From Symsagittifera roscoffensis (Eukaryota > Xenacoelomorpha > Acoela > Convolutidae), in assembly GCF_963678635.1 (NCBI RefSeq), contig NC_087063.1, forward strand, positions 2,642,073 to 2,702,072: a stretch of DNA of 60,000 nt, given 5' to 3'. The notes beneath the pieces are model-generated. The model saw nothing but the letters and a program-made list of their open reading frames with translations. It was not told the origin of the DNA and made no database searches. The translations under genes were made by a program, and so were the position numbers. Positions 1-10,900 of this stretch are shown one piece after another (positions within the stretch are counted from its first letter, which is position 1; every line of letters starts with the position of its first letter).

Positions 1-1201
1 CAAAACTCACTTGCCCTTTTAGCTCGGGAATCGAGGGCTCGACTACTCGTTCTTCCAAAATAATTCCAAGCTTGGGTTGTTCCACCATCAACATTCCAAT
101 TTCCTTAATCCGTTCAACCCAGAAGTTGAGCACTGTGACTTGCTCGTAGTCGAAGTATGCTTCCCTGGCTTCTTCGTTCACGAAGGGATTATACGCCATC
201 CCCGGTATGCCAGACACGTATTGGAACGACTTCAGTTTCCCTAGTGTTGCAAACTCCTTTTGTCCTCTGGCCGCTTCAATCAAGTCTCTGCTCACTCTCA
301 ATTGTTTGTTGGAGTATCTTCTCACCTCTTCCAACTTGCGATAGCTTTCCATATCATTCGACTCCTTGCTTGGCACGGCCAATGGCATGTCCTGATATAG
401 CTCTAGGAGTGCCCTAAGGAAGTTCCTTTCGCAATCAACTCCCTTTTGCCGAATGATCTTTATACATTCTCCCAACACAGGAGTTGGGATGCGATCCACC
501 ACGAACCTGACAAAGCAAAGGGCATCCTTACGCTTAGCCCATGCTATCGCTGAATCGTCTTTCGAAATCAATGCTCGTAGAGCTTCCATTAACTCTAGCT
601 CCTGTTCTCGTGATTTCGAGTCATTACTGGCTTCATACTCCGCCTTTTTGATGCCCATCAAGCACCAAGCCAGTCGTACTTGCAGATCAGTTCTCACGCA
701 AGGATGAGCCAGGTATGCTGCCACAGTAGCAGGTGCATTCATCGTCTCATCGAAGTATTTCTGGAGGGCCGCCCTCCAAGAAATTTCTAGCAGTTTTTCC
801 AATCCAATTTCGTTCGCTTCTGATGACATTACTGTGCCATACTCTCTTCGATTGAAGTTAGAGTTCTCCGTAAGCCCTTTCAGATATTCTTGCATGGCCC
901 GCTTTTCACTCCAAGCCATCAGGTGCCCTCTCGCGGAGTTCCTCGCTTTCAACATCTCCACAAAACCCCCTGCCGGATCTCCCATGTGGACCAATTCCGG
1001 CACAGTTATTCGACTGTACTCGACCACGTCGAGTTGTCCTTCCAGTTTCAACTTGGCCATGTTGATTCGCGAGGGCCTATAATCTTCAAGTCCTCCAGAT
1101 CCACATTGACTGATGACTTCCATTTCTAACTTAGTGTCTGCCAGGGTTCGCGCCGTCTTCTTCGACCTTGTGGCGGTTACGGTCAGACCTGCCAAGAGCA
1201 T
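1..1201 (-). CDS. Second open frame of the retroelement, downstream of gag-pol (partial, runs off the window)
   Basis: An uninterrupted minus-strand reading frame of 400 codons starts with ATG at 1201 and is still open at position 1, so its C-terminus is outside the window. Upstream the frame stays open only to a TAA at 1235-1237, and a good nematode-type acceptor (TTTTAAATCAG) lies at 1230-1240, in frame with the ATG, so a spliced subgenomic message is plausible. The visible protein is hydrophilic and apparently mostly helical, rich in Glu, Arg, Leu and Ala, with no signal peptide, membrane segment, zinc knuckle or catalytic motif that I recognise. It lies 286 bases beyond the polyprotein stop on the same strand and has the same codon texture and relatively high GC, so I treat it as part of the same element. 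By position it corresponds to the env or accessory frame of retroviruses and some Gypsy elements, but nothing seen supports a membrane glycoprotein. Function unknown. Confidence 0.75.
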   Translation of the reverse strand, partial: MLLAGLTVTATRSKKTARTLADTKLEMEVISQCGSGGLEDYRPSRINMAKLKLEGQLDVVEYSRITVPELVHMGDPAGGFVEMLKARNSARGHLMAWSEKRAMQEYLKGLTENSNFNRREYGTVMSSEANEIGLEKLLEISWRAALQKYFDETMNAPATVAAYLAHPCVRTDLQVRLAWCLMGIKKAEYEASNDSKSREQELELMEALRALISKDDSAIAWAKRKDALCFVRFVVDRIPTPVLGECIKIIRQKGVDCERNFLRALLELYQDMPLAVPSKESNDMESYRKLEEVRRYSNKQLRVSRDLIEAARGQKEFATLGKLKSFQYVSGIPGMAYNPFVNEEAREAYFDYEQVTVLNFWVERIKEIGMLMVEQPKLGIILEERVVEPSIPELKGQVSF

Positions 1202-1487
1202 AGGGGGTATCAGATTCTCTTTTTCAATTCTGATTTAAAATTTTAGCACCAAGGTGGATCGTCCACCTTTACCTTTGTCAGAGTGGCACAAATGTGCGCT
1301 GTCACCTTGATGACACAAACATAAAACATATCATAACAATAACATAACATAAACACATAAACATCACACACCTATACTATCATATAAAAACCTAATTCCT
1401 AATACTGTACCTAAAGCCTAACCTAAAGCTTGACTCTAATTCTTATCGAGCAACTTAATAAAAACCACTTATCGCCGAGCGCAATCC
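1202..1487 (-). other. Spacer between gag-pol and the second frame, with hairpins and a splice acceptor
   Basis: The spacer holds a perfect hairpin at 1251-1269 (8-bp arms AAGGTGGA/TCCACCTT, 3-base loop). A second short palindrome, GCACA-AA-TGTGC, lies near 1286-1297. The acceptor-like TTTTAAATCAG is at 1230-1240. The part from about 1318 to 1480 is simple A/C/T-rich sequence with repeated ATAACATAA-like words and no open frame. I infer a role in producing the downstream message; this is not shown. Confidence 0.5.
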
Positions 1488-1937
1488 TTAGCATATACTC
1501 AGATAGTATTTTTTATGTAAGTAAACTTCTATGTCAGTCTCTGAAAATATCACATGCACAAGAGCGTACAACTCTCTAGGGTGTAGCTTTCCCCTATTAG
1601 GATCGTATACTGGCAACGAGAGAGAGGTCACACCTCTCTCAACCAGGAAATCCCTAAGTCGAGTCAAGGCCAACACCAAGCTCTCCGGATTCACGTGTTG
1701 CCTATCAGTAGCTTTCGTAACCAAAAAACACAAATATTTCCCTGGTATCTGTGATGCAACAGGGGGTAACGCTATCATTCCTCCTACACCAGGCCTCTGT
1801 TTCCACAAAAACTCGATATTCTTGTACTCTCTTTTAAAGTCGGCTGGTAGTGCTGTTTTGAAGCTTACGTCCGCAGTTATCGCTATGGCGCACGTGCGTT
1901 CCGTGAGTATGAAATCGCTGTCCGTTATAACGATATT
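1488..1937 (-). other. Macro-like domain at the C-terminus of the polyprotein
   Basis: The last 149 residues (from NIVITDSDF to the stop) follow the strand and helix pattern of the ALC1/TARG1-like macro domains, which bind or remove ADP-ribose. Seen in order: an N-terminal strand ending in a DxDF-like turn; a hydrophobic strand followed by a DFKREY helix; a VGGMIAL strand; CFLVTKATDR with a Lys (about 3086) where TARG1 has its catalytic lysine; a long helix with ESLVLALTRLRDFL; SLSLPV; and a terminal strand EVYLHKKYY. The usual glycine loops (GxGxA after the first helix and GCGLD after the LP motif) are not present, so binding or catalysis may be lost or changed. Recognition is by eye only. 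Confidence 0.6.
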
Positions 1938-4900
1938 GTTCGAATAGTGGTTCGGGAGATCAAAATACGATTCAAAGATTCGTCCAAAAGGTGGTTTCTT
2001 AGCATTCTCGCCCTCTGTCTCTAGTTCTCCGGTTTCTCTTGCCGATTTCAATTTTTTTATTATGAGGTTTTCGGTGTGGGTGAGTCCTACCCCCACTCCC
2101 CGGACAAAAATATCCATCGACGTCCCCGTCGATCGCCCAAAGTCTAGGAGACCGAGGTTGGATTGTGGAACACGTAGAGGACCATCTGGGGCGACCCAGT
2201 TGGACTCGGTATTGTCATGACTGATGTATTTGACGCCGTCTCTGTCGACGTCCTGAATCGTCAGGATCGTCTCTTTTGGATCTGTCGGCAGATCGTGGAG
2301 CCATTCGAGCACGCGCAAGTTTGTTAGTTCTTGCTCATGAGTCTGTTCCGCTTCTGGTTCGAACTCCACTTCCGGTTCTGATCGATCGTCGATCCAATCT
2401 TGATCCATATCGTTCACAAGGTCGATTTCTTCTAGCATCGCTACTTCGTCCAGCCCCACCAGCGAGTCTATGACCTCACTCACTACTATCCGATCTACAA
2501 CGAAGTCCTCGCCATACGGATTGTATTTCTTCTGGTTTTTTCCTTTCTTGCTTTGGCGTGTTTCCATGGTGAGAGGAAAGTCAGGCTGTATTCCTTTGTC
2601 AATTTCGGTTTGTTCCGGGCAATCCCAGTTTTCTTCGGCATAGGGTAGAGTTTCATCGTCCACCTCTACTCGCTCAGTCAACTCGAGATCCAGTGGTAGA
2701 TCGCAATCGTCCACCACCTCGTTCCCGTCGTTCTTGTCGCGATTACCCCTCTCATTCACTTCACAAGCAGGATCCACAATTAAATAGTCTCCCTCTTGCA
2801 TGTCCGCTGGGGTGCACCAATCCTCTGACGAGGCATTGTGCGGTTTGATATTCTCGTAATGAGCCGCTCTTCCAGTGCTCAGCCGATAAAAACGACCTCC
2901 TTGATGCACCTCTGTTATCTGAAATGGACCACGCCATTTCTTTAATAGTTTCTTGGTTCCTTTTGGTGGAACCACTTCCTGGAACACCCAGACGTAATCG
3001 CCAACTGAGTAGGCTTTTGCATCGGCTGTTCTTTTATCAAACCTCCTTTTTTGTCTAATTTGCGCCTGTTGCGTATTCCTCCTGCATAAGTCATTGAGGT
3101 CCTGTTGTCTTCTAATAACGTCCCGCACGTACGTTTGCGGTGCTGTCCTCTTCCCTTCATATTCAGGGTAGAAGAACGTTAACGGGAGTGCTTTTTCATG
3201 ACCCGTCAGCATCATATGCGGACTTATTCCCGTGGTGGAATGCTCCGTGCTGTTGTAAGCACCCATCACTTGCGGCAAGTGCTTGTCCCAGTCATCCATA
3301 TAGCGTGAGCAGTAGACTCTCAACATGGATACCAGTGTGCGATTCTGCCTCTCGACTAGGCCATTCGTTTGCGGGTGATAAGTGGTCGAGTGGGCCTGCG
3401 CTACCTGCGACCTTTTCATTAACTCTTTCGTGAGATCACCTACGAATGCTTTGCCATTGTCCGATTGGAACGTGATGGGGCAGCCATGCCTTGCTATCCA
3501 CACGTTTATCAAATGATCGCATGTTTCTTCTGCCGACGCTGTCATGCAGGGTGCTGCCTCCGCATACTTCGTAAAATGGTCGATCATTACCAGCACCTGA
3601 TTATAGCCCGTTGCTGTCATGCAGATTTTCTGATGATCAATTTGCACCACTTCGTTGAAACCTGACGATTCTATTGACTGTAGGGGGAACCTTAGTTTCC
3701 TGGGATCCTTTGCCTGTTGACAAGACAGGCATGCGGCTATCCATTTCTCACAAGCCTTCTTCAATCCCGGCCATTCGAATCGTTTTTGTATCCTGTTATA
3801 CACTTTGTCCACGCCTTGATGTCCCATCTGATCATGTGAGCGAAAGAGCAATTCAGTCTGGTACAACTGTGGTAACACTATTGAATTGTATTTATAAAGG
3901 ACCTTGTCCTCCTCCTTGCGCTTACAGGCTACGATTCCGTCCTTATTCAGGTACAACAAGTCTTTCCTCTTCAGGTAAAATTGCTTCAGGATTTTGTAGC
4001 TGTCTTCTTCCAAGTCTCCCTTGTCAGGTGCTCCATTCTCGATCCATCTTTTCAGACTGCTCGTCATTCTATCATTTCGTTGAGCCCTCAGGAGATCCGA
4101 CAGCCTGTACCTGGCTTTCAAATACGTCTTCACCACGTTCATTTGCCCACTCATTATCTCCGGAGCATGAGCATCGTCCATCAACTTGACACACCATATC
4201 TTTTTCAAAGGCGTCGCTTCTTGCACAGATGGTTCCAGATTGGTACGGACGACCGTACCATATGGCAGCAATCTGGTTGGGCGTTTTGAAACTGCTATCA
4301 GCTCGAGCTCGTCTGCGGCATTATCTACCACAGTGCCCTCTTCATCTGAGGTGTATCTGTCCCTGTCTGGATCCTGATGTGTTTCTCGGTCCAGCCCACG
4401 CTGCTTCCAGTCTACCAATAAGGAGTGGATTGCGATCTCTGACACATCGGAATTGGAAGTTGTTTCAGACGTGTTGTTCCAGGACTGGGGTCTCGAGTCA
4501 CTACTTGAGTCGACTGATTCCTCAACATCATATTCCAAGTTGTCTGAGATGTTTCTTGACTCCCCGGACAAAACTCTGTCCATCGGTCGCTTTGAACCCG
4601 ACTCCCCGGACAAAATTCTGCCCCTAGGTGGTCTAGTCAACCTCTCCCCGGACAAGTCGTCCTGCACGGGCTCAAAGGTGTCTGACTCATCAGAGGAGAC
4701 GTCCTTGACTGGCTCGAAGGTGTCAGACTCCCCGGACATTGTCTCGTCCATGGACGAACAATCTGGGCTTGGCTCGTATTCCTCTTTTGCATCCGTGAAG
4801 TGCACTCTCCTCGTGAAGCTAGATTTCGACCTGATCCTGACTTCCTCAGTAGCTTGGTTTTGATTCGATGTTCCATATTCAGTGAACGAAGTTCTCAACA

Positions 4901-7900
4901 ATACTTCTTTCGGCATCGAGGTCACCAGCTGGTTGACGATCGACCTGCAATCCCGTTCAACGCCTCGGCTGCGAATGGACACTGGCCTCTTCTCTGTTTT
5001 CTCGGTGACAGTCAACCTCTGCATGGTCTCCATCCATTCAAGATCATGCCTATTCACTTCCCTATCCAACAAGTCACGGAGTTTTCCCATGACGTCCGGC
5101 GCCACGTTCACCGTCTTATTCAATAAAGCGATGCTGTTTATACCCAGCCTGGTCAGTTCTTGCTGTACCAAGTTGGATCGGACTAGCAGGTCCAACGGAA
5201 CGGGTTCGCCTCTGGCTAAAAGCTTTATCTCCGCGGCCGTCTCCACTGGAAGGTCAGGGTGTCCAGGTATAGGATGTCCTGATTTGTCTAACCACCTAGT
5301 AAGTGGCAGCTTATCGTAGGTTTCTTTGTCCAGAAAGGAAAACCCGTCTTTGATCTCTGATTGGTTAGCCTGCTTCTCCTCGAGGCGCTCATAAAATTCT
5401 GTCTTTTTACTGAGGCTATCTGCGTTCTGGTGCTTGTCACGGGTACGGTGCTCTATGATCATGTGGTATCCATCCAGGCGCACAATCCAACGACCAATAT
5501 AGCTTTGGTCCATCGAATAGGTTTTCAGCCAGGCAAGGGCACGATTATCCACACGTAACTTGAAGGGAGCACTCCCCAAGTAGGCCCTGTATTTTTCCAC
5601 GAAAGTGATCACCGCAAACATCTCCGCTTTTGGTGCGCCGTACTTCATTTCAGTATCACTCAGGACTTTACTCCCGTAGGCTATCGGACGAAGAACCGTT
5701 CTCCCGTTCCACTCCTGCTCCTGGTGAAGTATGCCCGATATCGCAACCACTGATGCATCCGTGTCCAGCACGAACATTCCCTTCTCTGTTGGCATGCCGA
5801 GGACCGGTGCCTCGCAAAGTTCACGCTTGATGTTTTCAAATGAAACTTGTGCCTCATCAGTCCAGGTGAACTTTTTGCCCTTGTTTCTCATCAGCCTCTG
5901 CATGGGGTATATCTTGTCAGCATACCCCTTGATGAACTCTCGATAATAATTTGCGAATCCCAGAAAACTCATCAGCTGTGTATCTGTTTTAGGTGCCTTC
6001 CAGGTCAGCACCGCTTCAACCGCTTCGGGATCTGGTCTCACTCCATGTTTGTCAACCAGGCGGCCCAGATACTTTATGGAATCCCTGAGGATTTCACACT
6101 TAGAGGGTTTGCATTTCAGACCCGCCTGCTTCATGCAAGAAAACACCTCCTCCAACCTCTCTATGTGGTCTTCTAAGGTTGGTGTTGCAATCACGACATC
6201 ATCGACATAACACATAATGAGATTCCCGTATTTCTTAGTGACGCTCGTGAGTGCCTGGGCCATCAGTCGCTGGAATGTGGCCGTCGCGTTGCACAATCCG
6301 AATGGCATCCTCTTCCACTGGAACAGTCCCAGGTCACACGCGAAACCTGTTTTCTCTCGATCTTGCTTTCTGAGTGGCACTTGCCAGAATGCGGAGCCCA
6401 AATCCAACGTCGTGAAGAACTTAGCGTCTCCCAGCTTGGATAGGCTCTCATCGATGCGGGGAATCGGGTATGCGTCCTTTATAGTCACTGCGTTCAGATA
6501 ACGGAAATCACAACAAAATCTGATTTGTCCCCCTTTCTTTTTCGCCATGACCACGCCACAAGCCCATGGGGACTTCGACGGCTCAATCATGTCGTACTCC
6601 ATTAACATTTCAATTTCCTTCCTACACGCTTCTGACTTGTTTGGGGTCATTCTTCTCGCCCCTTCCCTATGAGGTACCGAGCCCTCTTCTATCTCAATCT
6701 CGTGCTCTACAAAATTGCAACAACCTATGTCGGCCTTATGCTTTGAAAAAACGTCTGCGTTCCAATTTAGCACCGCCCTGAGCGAATCTAGTTCCTTGTC
6801 AGATATTTTACCCTTCAGATGTTCTATCTCAGGTAGGACAGGCTTATTCGCTGCTAACTCTGCTTCCGTCGGCCTCTCAGGAAAGTTGGAACAACTAGAC
6901 AGCCCATCATCTGTTTCCGACTTCATTGAAAACAATTTCCTAGAAGATTTCAATTCAATTACTCTTTTCATTATACATTCTTGGTTCGCATGTAATGGAC
7001 ATTTAGTTACATCAAACTTCTTCAAGTTCTCCACACTCAGAAAGTCTGTGTTCAGAGGCAAAGCGTAGCCAAGTTTCTTTCCCCTCTGTATTGTCACTGT
7101 TGTTGCTTCTGTGTTCAATAACGCACTCACACACAGTCCGCTCTGAGTGAGTGAGAAGCTTCTTCCTAAAATAGCCGAGCTTTTACTGTTTGGATTTGGT
7201 ACCAGACACACCTGTCTGTCATTGCTGAGTTCATTCAAGTTCCTCATCCTAAACGTCGCTACTACGGCTTGGTTCGGTTTTAATCTAACTTTTCGATCCA
7301 GAAAAATCGGCACCTTGGCCTGATTAATTAAGATCTTATTAAGGGGTCTTTTCTCATACTTTCTTTCAGGATCCTTGATCCTAATCAATCCGTCATTGAG
7401 ATCAATCGTGACGTCAAAGTTGCGAACGAAATCCCTTCCTAGGATGAACTGGTCGGATTCATCCAAATTCTCTACTACTAGGAAGCTCATCCAAAGATGT
7501 CTTCCTCCGAGCTGCAGTGAGATGATCGGGGTTCGTCCGGCGACATAGATCGCTCCCTGATTGGCAGCTGCCAACCTGATGTTTGTCGGTATGAGATCCG
7601 ATCTTTCGAAACCCATGTCGGTCCAAGTTTTGACTGGCATGACACTAACCACTGCTCCCGTGTCTAGCAGCCCCTTTACTGAAAGTTGTCTGCCTTGCAC
7701 GTCCAGAACGTGTGCGGCCAGATCGGCCTCGCAACCAATATGCACCGCATCTTGTTCGAGCATCGCGTTGTGTCCGATTCGTCTGACCTTCAGCTCCTCT
7801 TGACCAATGTATATCCGGCCAACCTGATCGTTCGCATCAGTTATGTGAGCTTTCGTGTAGATACTGATGCCATCCACATTCATCAGAATCGGGTAAGGGC

Positions 7901-10900
7901 CATGGACATCGATATAATGTCCGTCCACTTTCATCAGCCTCGGACCTCCCGTTGTGAGCAGCGCTCGCACTGCCCTGGAGTCCAGTTTGGGATCCTTCTC
8001 CTTCAGGTAGTCGGCATAGATGTCCAGGTGGACTAGTGTAATCTCGGATGGCTCGCTCAGGTTCTTGACCACCTGGTGCCCTGCGACTGAGATGATAGAC
8101 ATTATTTTGGTCCCTGCCTTCGTCACGCCGAAAGTCTTGCCAGATATAACGTTCAGTTTTAGTCCCTGTTTCTTGGGCTCTTTTTCGTCTTCTGCTCTTG
8201 TCGTCTTACTCAGGACATTAAGACTTTCCCGAAGATCTGTGCTCTCCAGCTCCGACCTTACCCATTGCTCCACTTCTTTCGTGGCTAGGTCTTGTTTGAC
8301 ATTCTGCAGAGCTGTCCTTGCCGCCAGGCCGTAATCCACCTTGAGTGGGCTAGACGACTCTGTTTCGAGGTTTGAGGCTACCCCCTCGTCAGGCCATGTC
8401 TTAACCTTTTTAGTCGTGAAAGTGCTCGGTGTCGTCTCCTTTCTCCGAGATTCAGCCTCGTTCATCAGACGTGCTCGACTGGCCTTGACACCCGAAAGCG
8501 CCTCATCGTGGCGGGGATGTTTCGCGTCCGCTACTGCGTCCCAAAATTGAGTACAATCCGACTTGAAGTGTCCCTCCAAATTACAGAAGAAACACCTCGG
8601 ACCATATTTCATGATGAGCCCTCTCACGTACTCTTCATGATCCTCGTCGGTCGCGTCAGCGTCCTCGAGAAAGTAGCCTATGGCCTTCATGTTCTGTTTG
8701 TATGCAGAACACGCAGAAACGTGATGGTCCATCGAACCACAATTCGCACACGACCTCCTCTTGTCCATGTCATCGCGAGGTTTGTACCAACTGGAATTCG
8801 CACCAGTGTTTGTCCCGCTATAGTTGCCATAATTGCTGTAACGGTTTTGCGCCCTCGGTTTTATCAGTAAATACTCGCGTGACTTCATACGCAAGTCGTC
8901 GGGCGTGGGTACCTGGTCAAGCGACAGGGTGAAGTGAGTGGCCAACATCGTCTTCAACTCCTCACTCCTTACACAATCCATGAACTTCGAAGCGATCGCC
9001 AAGTTTCGTTCGGATATTCTCTCATCCGGGTTGCTCCTCCTCCTGAGCAATTCAAGGTCGTCCAAGAATTTATCTATTGATTCTTCATCTCTCTGACGCC
9101 TCTTCTCGAACTTCACCATGGCCTGGTGCCCTTGTACTCCAGAGCCGAAACGATTCAGCAGGATGTCGAATATCTTGCGAGCGCTGTCTCTCTCATTGGC
9201 TCTTTTCGCCATTACACAATTTAATGCAGTACCCTCCAGGTTGCTCGTCAGCGCGCTGCACTCTTGTTTCTTGGAGAGATTCTCTTCCTCAAAGTGTAAC
9301 TTCATCACCTCTATCCAAGTATCAATGCAGCCGTCTGACTCGTCTTTATATGACTTCGGCTTTTTCAGTGTTCTTCTTGACCTCTCTCCTCTCTCGGTTG
9401 ACTTCGAGAGCTTGGTGATGAATGTTTCAAGAGATCTGTTCAGAGGCTCAAACATCGAGGCATACATCGTTGTGTCTTGTGAGACTGTAGTCAGATCTGG
9501 TACTGAACTGACTTGTGGCACGGTTGGCAATCTTGTCTCCGGGGTGGCATCTGCCTCCGGTGGGACTGGATTTGTCCAGCCAGGCCTCTGCGGGGCTGCC
9601 CTTGGCCGCTCCTTGTTTCTATGTTCGTAGTTCGTTCTCGAGCCTTGCTGGGCTCTGGCACTGTTGCCCGTACCATCTCCAACATTCGCATGGCGTGAGC
9701 GCTCCCTTGAGTTGGAATGCTCCTGCCAATTATTCCCATTCAGGATCGCGTCAAGCTTCCGCATCATCAAGTCAGATTTGGCGTCCAACCTCCTTTCCAG
9801 GCCAGTCATCGTTTGGGCGTAGGTATTATCATGATCATTCAACAATCGCTCGATCTCTCTTGTCATCCTAGCCTCTCTTTCCTCTGACTCTTTGTTTGCC
9901 TGAGCCAGGCTCTCGGCCAGGCATTGATCGGTGTCACGAATCAATTGAGCCTGATCAAACCTCGCCTGCGACTTCACGTGCGTTAGCTCATCTTTCAAAT
10001 TCTCTCGACCATGGTGAGCTCTCTCGTCAACTTGATCTATCCGCTTAGTCATGTCTCGCCTCAATTCATCCAGGCCATTCATCACACCAGCGAACATATC
10101 ACTTATGTCACCAGCTGCCCCCAGTGGCGGGGTTAGCCCCAGAGAAGACGAGGTCAACTGTGGCTGTAGCCTAGTACTTGATGACGCACCGCCCTTTTGC
10201 TTGTGCATTGACGTCATCAGTCTGTCAAACGTTGATGATGCTCCCATCGTTATCCCATCTGACATAGGCCTGGTCGGCGAGGCAGAAGATGCCTCCCTGC
10301 TCATGTCGTTCCTTGGGCACGGTGTGAAGTTCACATCCGGATGGGTTATCTCCGGGTAGTCATCACTGGAAGTCAAACCTACAGTTGGTAGTGACGCCAT
10401 GCGTTCGTCGTACAAGGACTTCCAACTCTTCTTGGCCTTCGAGAACGTCTGCTCTTCACCCGGACTCATACTCGACATCATCGCGTTGTTACTCTGTTTG
10501 GCCAAGGATGAGTGTGCACTTGTCAGAGGTGAAGGTTCCTTTCTCCATTTATAGCTCTTAGTCTCTGATTTGGACATTCCCCTGTACAACACTTCCTCCC
10601 GAGGTTCGACCTCGGAACGCTCCGAGGTCTCCTCTGTCCTCTCGACTTCCTCTCGTTCGAGGACCCCGTCTGGCTCAAAGTCGGGTCGAATGAGCGTTCG
10701 CTCCCCTTCGTCAAAGGGATCCACCGGCGTTTCGCTCGCAGGCTCGGCCTCGGCGCTCCGCCCTTGATTGCCATCAAGGTTTTTCTCGCTCCTTAGTCTC
10801 ATTTCGATCACTGAAAGATCAGGTTGACCTTTAGTCGATTCGTCTTCAGCAAACGCGTCGGAAGCGCTGCTAAACGAGGTTTGGCTACGCCTAGTTCTAA

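Noticed and set aside
157-10767. Many plus-strand open frames of 60-170 codons across 0-10.8 kb
   Set aside because: They lie opposite the intact polyprotein and second frame on the minus strand and reflect their codon composition.
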